This document shows positions 33,901 through 45,639 of a stretch of DNA of 64,000 bases, in pieces. The DNA comes from Lates calcarifer. Taxonomy: Eukaryota > Chordata > Actinopteri > Centropomidae. The notes under the pieces are model-generated. The model was not told the origin of the DNA. It did not search any database and saw only the letters and a program-made list of their open reading frames with translations. The stretch is from NCBI RefSeq assembly GCF_001640805.2, contig NC_066850.1:2395059-2459058 (forward strand), read 5' to 3'. Position 1 is the stretch's first letter. Each line of letters begins with the position of its first letter. The position numbers and the translations under genes were made by a program.

Positions 33901-35535
33901 TAACTAATGCCAGGCTGGTTTTCTCTTTCTTTCAATTGGTGGTGACCTTTTTACTAAATGGCAGATAGGTTTGCTCCCTACTTTTTTGTGATTAAATTAA
34001 AAAAATTGTCATTATTTAATTTGCTCACAAAGTGGTGAGCTCCTTTTATGTTTTACATTGTAACATTTCATTTTGTCGGTCACAGGGTGAATGTTTCATT
34101 AAGTGTAAAGAGGACACTGAGAAAATACACTTTCTATACTTCATTCCCTGTTTCTTCTGTACATGCCCCTGACCTGCTCCCACTTCTTATTAAAAATAGG
34201 TCAAGGACCCTCTGGTCCAGAGCAACATCGGCCCCAACCCTCTAAACCATCTTGCCCCCAAACCTCATTACTTATCACCTTACCAGATACTTCAATGGCA
34301 AAGCCCACACCTACCTCCTCTCTCTCTTTCCTTTTAGCATCATCCTCCCCAAACTTCCATCATCTTGGCCCCATGGCCCTCACCTTCTCCCCACCGACTC
34401 CCCAGCCTTGACCTTCAGTCTCTTATATGGGATCATCTTTACAGTGATTAATGCAAGAGGGAAGTGGAGACCCTGCTACTGGTCCATCTGAGACCTATCT
34501 CAAATCGCCAGCCTGCTGTGGGGCTCAAGCTGACGGGAAGCACTGCTATTTTAGTCTCTCTTTATTGCTGTTTTTGCATTTACGTTGCGGTAATCTGCAG
34601 CCAAAAGCATATCACAATACCTTGGCACACAGAGTTCAGTGAAATACAGGAAACCACCTCGCAAAGTGTCAGGTCTTCAGTGTGTTTTCAGTGGTGATAA
34701 AAGCACTATGGGATATGTAGATAAATTGCTCGGCATAAGCTGTCTCACAGTATATCACATTTAGAAAGTCTGCTACTTTGTTCCATGCTCCATTTACCTA
34801 ATTTTGCCTATAAAGGACTTTTTTTACTGCCATTTGTCACTGAAATCAAGTGGCCTATATAATATAAATACATGTACGTATTATAAATGAATAAGTACAT
34901 TGTAAATGCACAGATTATTCTCTCTGTTTTTGAAATATGTAGAGACTCAGTATGAGCTTTCTGTTCAGAGTTGTATTTTGTCCCTGGGATTCTGCAGATC
35001 TGAGCAACTGTTCGTCACTGCAGTCTTTCAGTCATAATACCTTCCACAGGGCTTTGTAAATGACAGGGCTTGGTGGCCATTTTTCATGTGGTTGCTAGGG
35101 TAACAGGTTGAATCAAAGATGTGCTCACAGTCGTGTGTGTGTGTGTGTTTGCTGTCCACCCCTTGTCTGCATGACCGTAACTGCATGATTATTTGAGGGT
35201 TTCCCAATGGCTCAAAACCTCTTGAAAGGATATGAGCTGTGTAATTTGTTCAAACAGTAAACCAATTGAATAAGAAGGTCGATGACTGAGTGTGTTTGGA
35301 TTATGAGGATAATGATCATGCTGACAGATAAGGGCTTCCTAAAAGCAGCTAAGAACGGCCTGTCTGCACAGAGAGCTGCCTCACATTTTACCTGCATGAC
35401 AGTTATGCATGTTTTCATGCCCTAATTCCTTTAAGCTTGCTATTTTGTTTCTGGAAATCATCATGATGTTATGATCAGGTCTTAAACACACAAGAAAAAA
35501 GGTCATGTGCTTGACAATAAAGACAAAAGCTATCA
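33901..35535. other. No gene seen
   Basis: A C-rich, CpG-poor stretch at 34180-34420 gives long chance frames in two phases. (GT)8 at 35133-35148. A mildly complex patch at 34980-35110. No exon or RNA recognised. Confidence 0.4.
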
Positions 35536-35539
35536 TTGT

Positions 35540-35720
35540 GAGACTTGACCCTTTTTATTGGCAATTCATGGCACCTTTCCGAAAGCACCCACGGGCCATG
35601 GTAGGCTTTAATTGGCGAGCCAGTGATTTTCTGTTGTTGGACTATTGATTTTTATTTGCATAGTTATTTGTTGATGGATACAAACCCGGTGGCAGCCTAT
35701 TGATCAAGTGTGTAGTGAGA
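35540..35720. promoter_or_regulatory. Candidate conserved non-coding element
   Basis: TTTTTATTGGCAATTCATGG, GGCTTTAATTGGCGAGCC and TTTTTATTTGCATAGTTATT are homeobox/POU-like words in non-repetitive sequence with retained CpGs. Enhancer-like. Confidence 0.33.
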
Positions 35721-35737
35721 CAGCATTGAGAAGAGAT

Positions 35738-35759
35738 GGGGTAGAGGGAGGAGGGAGGG
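35738..35759 (+). other. Canonical G-quadruplex motif
   Basis: Four G runs (35738-35741, 35746-35748, 35753-35755, 35757-35759) with loops of 4, 4 and 1 bases satisfy G3+N1-7 four times. It sits just beyond the CNE-like element at 35540-35720. Confidence 0.55.
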
Positions 35760-36095
35760 ATTAACCTTTGGATTAGAAATTGTAGACCAATATTGTAGTA
35801 GTCTTAGTGAAGCCCAGTGTCTATGTGATGTATGCACAATACATTTACTTTAATGCAACATCAATATCCTTAATACATAAGCTATTAAGATGTGGAAAAA
35901 TTATTAAATCATATTTAATTTGTACATTTTACTGATTTTTATATCATTTGAAAGGAAAATGTCAGTATTTTTCAGGTTGGTCTTCTCATTACTGCTGCTG
36001 TTGTAACTGTGGGTAATGCTTATTTCTCACTGCCAACTTGTAGCGATTTCGATTTCTTTAACCTGCATGTGTGATCCTTTTTTGCTGCGTTGAAT
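35760..36095. other. No gene seen
   Basis: Unassigned A+T-rich sequence. Confidence 0.45.
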
Positions 36096-36099
36096 TTGT

Positions 36100-36540
36100 A
36101 AAAAATAATATGAAATCACAACAATATAATTGTAGCTAGAGTCATCAGCAGCAGATCACAAACAGATTGCTTACTCTGTCCAAAGGACAGTCTACAAGCG
36201 ACTCTAAAGCTGATAAAGCTAACATGTTATATTTTGTTTGTTAAATCTGTACAAAGACATAAGTGTAAAACTTTACTGTTTACTGTACGGGAGGTGTGGG
36301 ACTGTTCAATCTGTTCTAATCAACAAGGTATAATCTGTTAATTAATGAGACAGAGACCTTTGTTACCTCTGTGTACCGAGCCTGGCTAGCTGTTTCCCCT
36401 TGTTTCTTGTCTTTGTGTTAAACTAAGCTAACCACCTGTTGACTCCAGCTCTTTAATGAGCGGACAGACATGAGAATAGTATCAATCTGGTCATCTAATT
36501 TTCTGTAAGTACGTTAATGAATATATTTTCCAAATATGTG
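36100..36540. repeat. Common fish repeat (CTAAGCTAACC...CAGACATGAGA type)
   Basis: CTGTTTCCCCTTGTTTCTTG, AAACTAAGCTAACCACCTGT and CGGACAGACATGAGAATAGT, then ATCTGGTCATCTAATTTTC, follow in the order of a very abundant percomorph repeat (CTAAGCTAACCGGCTGCTGG...). The 36360-36530 part is clear; the 36100-36350 part is assigned with less certainty. Confidence 0.6.
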
Positions 36541-36935
36541 AGACTTGTGGTTGCAAAGTGTTCATTCAAATACAGGCAAGTCCAACAATATACCAGTCAA
36601 GTAAATTCCATTTTTTTGGCTCTGCCACATTAAAAATAATTAAGGAAACAGACAGTAACTGTGCCAAGGAAGCAAGTTGAAACTGTAATGTTTTCTGAGA
36701 ACGTTTCTACCCCCCAAACTAGAGACTGTTAGAATAAACGATAAGACCAGCCTATCCTGACTCTTTTTTATAAATCTTGAAGGTCAGACTTGACATCTAG
36801 CTGGTTCAGCAGCAGAAGGTCAGGTCATGCTCGTGTTGTAGAGGCTGTTTGTGTTTACTTCTCAGTTTGTGTTGCCTTGCTTCAGATCAATCCGTAGCCA
36901 GATTAGTTTTGTTTAACAAGGTTTCTCAAGCTGAC
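36541..36935. other. No gene seen
   Basis: Unassigned A+T-rich sequence. Confidence 0.45.
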
Positions 36936-36939
36936 TTTG

Positions 36940-37075
36940 ACACATCTTGCCTTCTCCGCTGAGAATTTATCACATTGAGGAGAGCCAGCGCAATCCCACT
37001 CAATCCCCCTTCCATGCTAGCATCAATGACAAAGGCTCTAAATGGATTAGTGTAGGTGATTATTGCCATTGTCAC
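36940..37075. promoter_or_regulatory. Candidate conserved non-coding element
   Basis: GCATCAATGACAAAGGCTC near 37020 combines a PBX-like ATCAATGA with a TCF/SOX-like ACAAAGG. AATGGATTAGTG and GTGATTATTGCC follow (homeobox cores). No frame. Confidence 0.33.
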
Positions 37076-37199
37076 CAGTCAATAGCTTTTGGGTGCGTGT
37101 TGTGTGGTGTTGCCCAAGAGTGTATGGCACATGTGAGTGTGCGTGTGACTGAGTTCCATGTTAACACCTAATGAAAATTGCATCGTTGTAAGAGATTTG

Positions 37200-37770
37200 A
37201 AGGCGCCATCTCCACCTGACAGAATGAGCTGGTGTGAAAAACTGAGAGAAGAGATACATGGAAAGAAGGGATGGCAATGCAGTGACATGGATAAGGAGGA
37301 GAGGTGGGGAGGGGTGCGAGGTGAGAGCGATTCACACTACAAACAGCATTAGAGATCCTCCCCGCAGAGAGCGAAGGAAATTGCCCAGAATGAAGATGGA
37401 CCGGGAGGGTAAGGTGGTGATGGTGGTGTTAAAACAGGAGGGGGTGGAGGCTACACTCTGCACAATGCAGGGAGTCTTGGCCACAGATCAGTCAGCCAGG
37501 AGGGACGGGTGTTGGACAGGACACGAGAGGGAGCACGGAGAGATGGGTAAAAGATGCAGGCAGGGAGAGAGACAGATGGATCGAGGTGTGAGGGAGACAG
37601 CAGGGTATTGACAGGGGAGGAATTGTGTTTCAGGAGCCCACTGCCAGAAATATATGTTTCCATCATCCAGATAGAGCTAGAGGAAAAAGAAGGGGAGAGA
37701 GGCGAGCAGTGTGCAAAACATGGAGTTATGTATTGCAGGAGTGGTGGGAGGAGGGGTTAGTAAAAGGTTG
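37200..37770 (+). other. Long purine-biased tract
   Basis: Over more than 500 bases the + strand is dominated by A and G (GGAGGAGAGGTGGGGAGGGG, GGTGGTGATGGTGGTG, AGGCAGGGAGAGAGACAG and similar). The open frame of 117 codons at 37258-37611 is rich in Arg, Glu and Gly as a direct result and has no domain I know. It is decayed purine-rich simple sequence, or a strand-asymmetric functional tract. Confidence 0.6.
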
Positions 37771-38009
37771 GAGAGTCAACTATAAATAGAAAAACCCCAA
37801 AGGTGATAATTTTCCGTGGGTTTTAGTGCACGACATTATGTGCAAAGCAGTGTGGTGTGAGTTTTCAATGTGTGTGTCTGTGAGGTCAGTTGAAGTGCTT
37901 CTGAATATGGTGGTCAAATAAAAGAGAGGCAAGCACTGCACAGTGTCTCTGGTATTATTTGTGTAGTTATGTGTAGTAAATCATATACTATTGAATACAA
38001 TTAACACAC
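37771..38009. other. No gene seen
   Basis: Short unassigned gap. Confidence 0.45.
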
Positions 38010-38290
38010 ATTATTGCTTCCTCATGCAGCTCTCAGAGGACAAGACTGCAGTGAGCATTGGGGGGGCAGTCCTGTGCTGAGGACTCCTTTTAGCATCAGT
38101 TTTCAAGCCAGTGTTACCTATCTGTTTAATTAGCAAACATCATGCCAAGTTGAGAAGTTTGCAGAGGACAACAAGTGAAAGCCAAGTCTGTTGGGGGTAC
38201 CAGGCGCCACAGCGGGCAAGATCAAAAACAACAACAAAAACACAGCCTCGGCCCGCTCCTCCTTTTAAATGCAGAAATCTCCAGTGTGGG
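38010..38290. promoter_or_regulatory. Candidate conserved non-coding element
   Basis: TCTGTTTAATTAGCAAACAT near 38120 (homeobox core TAATTA) and CAGGCGCCACAGCGGGC near 38201 in non-repetitive sequence. Confidence 0.28.
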
Positions 38291-39035
38291 TGAGCTGTGA
38301 GTACACAGTATTACAATATGTTCTTCCCACCCATGCTGGTATTTAGCCATGTAGTCACATTATGCTTTAAGAAAGCCAGGACTATGACAAATATGATTAA
38401 AAAATGTGTCCACTCATAGTTCCCACACCACAAGGAAGCTTGTTCATTGTTTAGTCTACCACTTATAGCACAATGCTGTTTCAGTTTAACAGCAGTTGTA
38501 AGTATGGCTTATGTGGATTGTAATTCTCAGTGCTATTTAAACTGAAGTTTCCATTGAAATGGCAGTAACAGAGCGTCTTGAGCTTCTGTAATGCAACTTC
38601 ATTTTCAAGTAGGGGTATAATTTCATGAGGGGTTTAATTTGATTGCTAGAAAGTGAGCATGACTCAGCAAACATGGAGAGCCACAACTATTTTGGGCAAT
38701 ATTTCCACCCACACCTCCTTCACCAGCATTGTAAAATCAGGAACAGGATTAGATGGGGGGAAAAACTGATCTCTCTTCAACCATGCTCCTAAAGAAATGT
38801 AATGAATTTTTGTCAAATGATATCCACGTCACACCTCTGAACCATGCCAGCCCACTGTTGGCTAATACCACCCATAATATAGCTAATACAATACTACAAA
38901 TAGTGATACAACAAACTAGCCAGTATAACCTGTAACCTGGGTTTGTGGCAACAAGAGATTTGAGATAAGTGTTTTTATTTTTGCAGTTTATACTAAGAGG
39001 AAATAAATAAGAAGTTTGGAGTCGTGTTTCTATCC
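38291..39035. other. No gene seen
   Basis: Unassigned A+T-rich sequence. Confidence 0.45.
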
Positions 39036-39039
39036 TCTT

Positions 39040-39150
39040 GGTGAATTTAAGTCTAACACTCCTTTTCTCCTTTAGCTGTTTAATGCTATGGCCACTATGA
39101 TCACCAGCTAGTTGCTAGCTTTATCTATCGGTCTTTCAGTGCTGGGTATA
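39040..39150. repeat. Remnant of fish repeat (CACCAGCTAGTTGCTA type)
   Basis: TTTAGCTGTTTAATGCTATG and ATCACCAGCTAGTTGCTAGC, then TTTCAGTGCTGGGTATAGTG, resemble a known percomorph repeat. A second remnant of the same type is at 47960-48160. Confidence 0.45.
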
Positions 39151-42100
39151 GTGTGTTTTCCTTTTGTTGTCCGATTGCTTGGACAACACAAGAAAAAACA
39201 CAAGGGCAATGTCTGCTATTTTAATAGAAAAAAGTTAATTTTGATCTGTGCAGCTTTAAGGACTTCATACCCAAATATATCAGTTTTTTGAGTGACTAAT
39301 TTTCTGCATCTAGAGAAATATGCTTCCAGCCAAGGTCACTGTATATCTTTTTTTGATAAAGTCAAGTTGGCTGGGGAAAGTTTGTCAGCAGCCAATATTA
39401 TAACACCAGTGGCGTGTTGCACTGAAATGTTATGGGTACATCTAAAAATCAGCAGCTCAAAAAGGTCACTGTCAAGGTCAGTTATTCCATGTTTTGTATT
39501 TTACCTCCAGAGGTCAGGCAGAATGATCCCATAAATCGGTTGAGTGCTTTATTGGCTGTTGTAGGACAGGAGCTCCTTCAACACCACTCGTATACTCTGA
39601 ACTGTACAAAATATTTGGAACATTTCCTATTTTAATGAAGCATTGGGGATGAGGTGAGAGTCAGTAATAACCATTATCTGCTGCTTTACTGTGACCTCAT
39701 CCAAGGGTTTAAATTGCTTCCTATTCTTTGGAAATCAAGATTTGTTTTAATTAAGGTCTGTTGGTCATTATAAAGGAGCAGGTATCGTCTTTTCTAAAAC
39801 TCAGTATGGACCTAAAATGTTGAATATGCCATCCTTAACAGCTGAGAAACTTTTTAAAATATGCCTGGCTAAGCCCTGAGAACGTCATTCTCAATGGCAG
39901 TAACGGCTTGTGAGGTTTGGGAAACCATGTGCAATTTACCATGAAGACAATTTCATACTTCCAGCAACATTTCTCTCTGCTAGCCTGGAGAGGTTGGCTA
40001 AAAAGCCTCTGGCACATTCTGTTTCTAATGTGTTCACAGGCACAAATGGTTAGTGGGAAAACAATCCTGGCAAAGTTATCTGATAGTATGTTTGTCAGCC
40101 TCTCTTTTTCTATTTTTTTTTTCACCACATCTTTGCATCATTGTTCATGTTTCTCTCTTGTTCTCATTCTTTGCTCTTCTTACATTTCTCCAGCCTGCTG
40201 TCACACAGAGTTATCGGGTACGGGCAGACTCCTTTTAAAATGACGTGAATGCTTTGTTGGAGCCTGTTAGCTTGTCTGAGTTCAAAACCTCCAGCAAGAG
40301 CTTCTTTAGTCTGATGTTATTGAGGGCAACACACACAGATTCTCTTTCCTTTTTGCCTGTAGTTTCACTTAATGGACATCTGTACCTCTAAAGCACATCA
40401 TGAATGGTATTTCAAAAATGCATCATACAAAAGCTGTAGTTCCTACAGCTTTTAATTCTGCACTGACATTTTCTGCACTTGCATTTCCCAGAGATCAATC
40501 AAGCAATCAAGCTGTGTGGCCAATACCAAAATATCTTTTCCTCTGAGAAATTTGGTATTTATTTGAAATAAAATGCTGTCGCTGCTAGCACAGATGCTAT
40601 GGGTGAAGTCCTGTGCATCAGTGTGGCAAATGTAGGCATTTTTTCCAGTGCACATGCAAATCGGGTAAAATGTTTGGCCTCTTTTGTTGACTTGTGACAT
40701 CAAAACCTCACACATTTGCATACTACACAATGTAATTTCTACGAGACAGGTTTGAATCTTTTATATTTTACATCAGAAATGACCAAACCTCAGAATGCAG
40801 AATTGTACCGACCCTTGAAACTTTTGCTGCTGGTCCGGTATGATTTGGCAGCGGTATAACTTATATAACCTATATCTTGAACCTGATGCAGTCTGTGCTG
40901 TTTTCTCATCACTCCCTATCATAGGCTCATTAATAATAAAACCAACTGATTTTTTAATTAAAGTAGGTCATCAGCAGTGTGCGAAATACCCCCCGACAAT
41001 CAGGGGGTCCCATGCTGTGCATGGTACTTCTAACCAGCCACACGTTCTAAGTTAATGCCTCACAGTTGTCTGTCCTATAATAGATAAATAGGCCAAATGA
41101 AATGCACTGAAACATGCAGATTGTGGAGGCAGAAGCACCCTCCATTTTAATGGACCCAAATGCAGAGAGTATGTTGTCAGTGTATTGTTCACTTGTGATT
41201 TTACACTCTCAAGATCCCACTCACACCTATACATATTTACTTTTTGAATAGCTGTTACATCCTGCATGACATGAATGAGTGTTGCTCAGAAGTCTTACCT
41301 GTAGTTTTTATTTCAGTGAGTAACTGAAATGAACTATAGAGCAAAATAAGTTGAGTTTCAGTTCAGCTCATAATTAAAATGATACTAGTTTCATGTCAGA
41401 AGTCCTTTCATTTGTCTTGCCTTCAAATATTTGATTAAAAAATAATTAAAATGTTCATGTGATTGTTAAAATGCTGGTCTGTTGTAGCCACAGCAGCACA
41501 AGAAGACATAATTTGGGAATCTGAAATGAAGCTTGACAACCAGTCAGTGTTGGGCTGTCTGGCCAGAGGGCCCTCACACCCTGCTGAGCTCAGTGAACGG
41601 ACAATTGAACATAGTGCTCACTTGTCCTCACACATTGTGCTCTCACACAAGCGCACACACACACAGCACAAGCAAGAATAACAGAAAACACTCACAGACC
41701 AGGCAGGGGAAAGAGAGATTGCTGTGCAAACCCACAAACAAAGGTGTGGGTAATGTTCTTATTGTGTGGGTACATGTATGGTCTCATTAGTTTAAAACAC
41801 GCTGAGGACTATTGTCATCCAAAAACAGATAAATTATTATAATAAAAACAAACTGATATTAAATAATTTTAAATATTCAACAGGAATCTCATCCTGTTCC
41901 AATGACAGAAACCCACACATACATACACACATGTACTCACACACACCTGGCTGCTTTGTGTAAGCTGCAGCCTCTCTCCACCTACTCAAAGAGATGAGTC
42001 AACCTTAGGTTTCTGCCATTATTGAGCAGTCTAGAAATACCTCATTGCTGATTAGATTTCATACTTCATGTTAGTGTTTTTATGTTATATTTATGCAAAG

Positions 42101-42230
42101 AGAGTGTACATTAAAATAGGAATACTTATTTAGTCAATTTTTTGTTCAGCACAACGAGTACATTTGAATACAAAATTTGCTTAACAAATAAAGTTTGACT
42201 TGACACGACTTGACAAGTGTATCTGTTGCA
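39151..42230. other. No gene seen
   Basis: About 3 kb of unassigned sequence. Items inside: a T-run 40116-40123, the hairpin 40429-40453, an octamer ATGCAAAT at 40654-40661, small CA tracts (41654-41665, 41920-41945), and a 10/14 CTCF-like word at 41562-41575. The 39290-39720 part could be unreadable old transposon sequence. No exon supported. Confidence 0.4.
40429..40453. other. Perfect 11-bp stem-loop
   Basis: AAAAGCTGTAG, loop TTC, CTACAGCTTTT. Too short for a microRNA precursor. Confidence 0.7.
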
Positions 42231-42234
42231 TGAA

Positions 42235-42790
42235 GAGTTGGGTGCTGTCCTGCCTTCATCCCACAGCTCCCCACCAGCAGAATTTCTGAGCTGTCGGATA
42301 ACAACGCAAGGAAGGTCACGCTTTATAATGTTACCTGTCAGCCAGCCAATACAGCATTGCCCTGGAAGAAATTTAATTAGCTTGCAACAGCAGTAGGGAG
42401 AGAGGCGACATTAAAGGAATTGAACGATAACCAGCTTTTAATCCCGTCCTGGCGAGAGAATAGAAGAAAAGAGGAAAAATCATTCTCTATCGAACAGTCG
42501 TGACTTTGATGGAGGTGGAATTCTTTTAAGGTGATATGCGGTGTAATTAGTAATGTGCATGTGTTTACAAGATAAATAAACCACCCTCGCTTGCTTTGAT
42601 GTGTAATGGAAGCTTCCTTAGAAATCACAGGCTGGCAAACACTGGGCTTGCTGAGACAGCTATTTACACTGTCTCCTATAGGAGCCCAGCAGGAAAAGCT
42701 TTTAGTGGCATTTCCAGCATAGTGGGATGCAATTGTAACCATGTTTTAGACTCTTTTATGATCCAATCAGAGTCTAAAAGGAGTCTTGTT
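42235..42790. promoter_or_regulatory. Candidate conserved non-coding block
   Basis: TAATTA at 42374-42379 and 42544-42549, CCAGCCAATACAGCATTG near 42342, and continuous non-repetitive texture with retained CpGs. An open - strand frame (42377-42742, 121 codons) lacks any recognised domain. Enhancer-like. Confidence 0.35.
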
Positions 42791-42924
42791 AAGTACCCTG
42801 CACTATAAGATTTGAATAGAACTTCAGGTTTTTCATAGAGACAAAAACCCTGGAGATCATTTATGGTGTTTTACAATATTCGAGCAAGGTTTGCAGATGT
42901 GTGGTGCTTTATTGCAGCATGCTG

Positions 42925-43070
42925 GTGTAGTATTTAGAGGTACAGTGCTTTTACTGAAAGGCCTGGGTTTAAAGATTGTGACAGCAAACACTCACTCTGT
43001 AATAGCCTTGAGCAAGAGACTGAAATCCTACAGTGTCTGACTGACCAAACTAACCAATCAGATCAGAGTC
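42925..43070 (+). mobile_element. Decayed tRNA-derived SINE
   Basis: TTTAGAGGTACAGTGCTTTT, then GGCCTGGGTTTAAAGATTG (decayed B-box region), then AATAGCCTTGAGCAAGAGAC / TGAAATCCTACAGTGTCTG, the fish SINE body. Matches in order but heavily mutated. Confidence 0.45.
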
Positions 43071-43920
43071 AGTCTGAGTTTCCTTTTCATAAGGATTCAT
43101 CAATATTTAAAAGTTATGTCTTGTTATTTGTAGACCTCTTAATTATGATATATACGGTATATATGATTTATTCAGCTCTTTTATATTCCAGTGTGCCCAT
43201 TCTATCAGAATGGTTTCTTGCAGTTGTCCTTGAAAAACTTGTTGGTAAGACACTCATGTCTTTAACAGCTGCATTTTTGTTCGTGTGGTCAGTAATACTG
43301 ACCACCTTCACACTTACTTAGTAGAATAAGTTATGTTTGAATGAATAGCATGAACATTTAAAAAGACTGTATTCACCTTCCTTATGTTATCAACCAGCAT
43401 GATATTTTTTATCACTAGGATACACACATGAGCTGTGTATGATGAAATATTTAGTAAGAACACAATATTCAGCTTTTGTATAAAACCCATCAGTAAAGTC
43501 ATTTCGATTAGTGATGATATGGGCAAGTTTTGTTAAGACTATACATCTCGGGTAGATTAATATTGACTGTGTAATGGTCTAGACTTTCCTCATCTTAAAG
43601 CCCCAGTAGACAAGACAGTTGTAGAAGTGTGTGTCTCTAATCAGCACAAATTGGAAAGATAGAGTGCCTTACAAAGGATGTCCCATTCCTGTGATCAATC
43701 CCATCTAGTTCAGTTATTTGCCTGAAAATTTGAATTTGATCTTGGTTGTGTGTTTCTCATCAAACAGCAAGCAAAATCTAAATCGATGACTGTGAATTGT
43801 ATTGATCTTTGACTTTAAGCAGATGTAGCTGTAATGGTTTTCCCTGTATTCCTCAGCAAAAACTGAGCAACAAATTCCTGGTTTCTATGAAATGTCAGTT
43901 TTGGTAATGTTCAAATTAAA
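43071..43920. other. No gene seen
   Basis: Unassigned A+T-rich sequence. Confidence 0.45.
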
Positions 43921-43924
43921 GCTA

Positions 43925-44070
43925 AACTAATCAGGGTTACTTTGTGCTAATTAGCAAATGTTAGCAAGCTAAACTAAGATAGTGAGCATGTTATGCTTGC
44001 TAAATGTCAGCATGTTTAGAAATTAGCTCAAAGTCTATGGCCTCACAGAGCTGCTTGCATGTAGGCTTAC
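43925..44070. repeat. GCTAAC-word interspersed repeat, copy B
   Basis: GTGCTAATTAGCAAATGTTAGC, then GCTAAACTAAGATAGTG, and CACAGAGCTGCTTGCATG at its end. Same order as copy A (820-985). Confidence 0.65.
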
Positions 44071-44635
44071 TTTTGTTAAAGTAGTTGCAGATTTTGCTGT
44101 TTGGTTATGGGGAGGTCATGTACATTGGGTTTAGCAGAGGTCGTTTGCAGGTAGTGGTTGCGTTCATGAAGATGTGGAGACTTGTTCAGACTCAACCAAA
44201 CATTGTGGCTGTAAAACCTGAACAAGCTAAAGGAAGCTAACACATCACTGCCAGTGCACCAGTGGGTTTTTCACCAACTCAACAGTTAAAGGCTGAATAT
44301 AGGCTATGTTGCCCAATTAATTATCCCAGGCATTTCTATGATTATATCACAGATAATTATTCTATGAATGAACTACAGTTTCTCTCATCAACAGATGAGT
44401 CCAGAGAAAGCTGCTCTACCAGTGTGATGTAATTTGCCTCTTATTCCTTTGATAATCGAGTAAACACATGAGCTGGATGCAGTTTACTGACGTCAGATTA
44501 TGCAATTTCTGATGTTCGTATTTTCAAACATTCTCTTCTCAGTAATTCTAGACTTCTACATTTTTTGTCTAGTAGTTCATGGTTTATTAATTGAACTACA
44601 AAAGGAAGCAATAGTGCTAATTTGAGCACTACACA
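44071..44635. other. No gene seen
   Basis: Unassigned. Confidence 0.45.
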
Positions 44636-44639
44636 AACC

Positions 44640-45060
44640 ACATCACCCACACAGCCTATCTCTGTCTTTCTGCGTCACTCTGCCTCTCACTATCAGAAGA
44701 AAGAGAACATACTTCTGTGTTTTAGCCCCTGTTTTTGTGTGTAGCCATTCAGCGCTGCTCTTCATCTAAAATATTCCCTCTGAAGCACTTAGCCTAATTA
44801 GAGATCATTTATTCCCAGAACTAATCAGTCCAAGTGTTTTTGTGTCTTCTAAAATAATAACATGAGAGAAGCTGTTGCGCTAAGTGAGGGTTCAACAGCC
44901 CACGCTGCTTACTTAATTTGACTCGCGTGTTTCATTTTTGTGTGTGTGCATGTCTGTGGGGTTGCTGTTATGCAAACCATAGCCTAATTTGATTAGTGGC
45001 TAGAATATAATTACTTAGCAAAAGAAAGCACATCGTAGGATTCCTCTGATAATCTACTGT
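44640..45060. promoter_or_regulatory. Candidate conserved non-coding block, homeobox-rich
   Basis: TAATTA at 44795-44800 and 45008-45013, TTACTTAATTTGACTCGCG near 44910, and an octamer-like TATGCAAACC next to CTAATTTGATTAGTGG near 44970-45000. Non-repetitive, no frame. Confidence 0.38.
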
Positions 45061-45247
45061 ATCTTCGTAAATGTGGATTGTAGATTGTTTTGGGTACATG
45101 CTGATTCTTTCCCAGTCTTGTTGTTATATTCTGCAAATTCTTGTAGAAATGTGGAAATACAAGTCCGTGTTGCATTGGGTTATATTACAGACTTTATTTT
45201 TTAAACTGGTGGTTGTGTGTTAAGTATAATGGGAAGAAGTCTGGATA

Positions 45248-45365
45248 CAGTGGTGGAAGAAATATTCAAATCCTTCACTCAGCTAAAAGCTGAAATACCA
45301 AAATGTAAAATATACTCTGTTACAAGTAAAAGTCCTTAATCTAAAATTTTACTCAATGTATTTTT
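45248..45365 (+). mobile_element. hAT-type DNA transposon remnant (Tol2-like end)
   Basis: Starts CAGTGGTGGAAGAAATATTC, then CTGTTACAAGTAAAAGTCCT and AAAATTTTACTCAATG. This matches the CAG.GGTG(G)AA.A.AGTA...AAGTAAAAGT pattern of Tol2-related hAT ends and the short non-autonomous copies common in fish. No transposase and no clear second end, so the copy is dead. Confidence 0.7.
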
Positions 45366-45635
45366 CAACTGCGATTGTGCTGATAGGTGGGAATACATAA
45401 CACAGACACGCACACACACAGTAGTCTGGCAGCAAACAGTGTGCAAATGAATTTCACATTACTGTAGGTCACTGAATTCATTTCTGAAATGGCAATTGGT
45501 ATAATCTCTCAAGGGACTTGTTGTGAGTAGTGGGCCACATTTACCCAGTTACCCTTACACCCCAGTGTAGATTAAGAAATACATTTACCCACCATCAGCC
45601 CATCAACTCAACCCCATTTATTCCCCACAGACAAT
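45366..45635. other. No gene seen
   Basis: A short CA tract at about 45411-45420; otherwise unassigned. Confidence 0.45.
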
Positions 45636-45639
45636 GTGG

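Noticed and set aside
34163..34491. Two overlapping ~80-codon Pro/Ser/Leu-rich frames
   Set aside because: C-rich low-CpG sequence gives open frames in two phases at once; not coding-like.
37258..37611. 117-codon Arg/Glu-rich frame
   Set aside because: Direct consequence of the purine-biased tract; no conserved motif.
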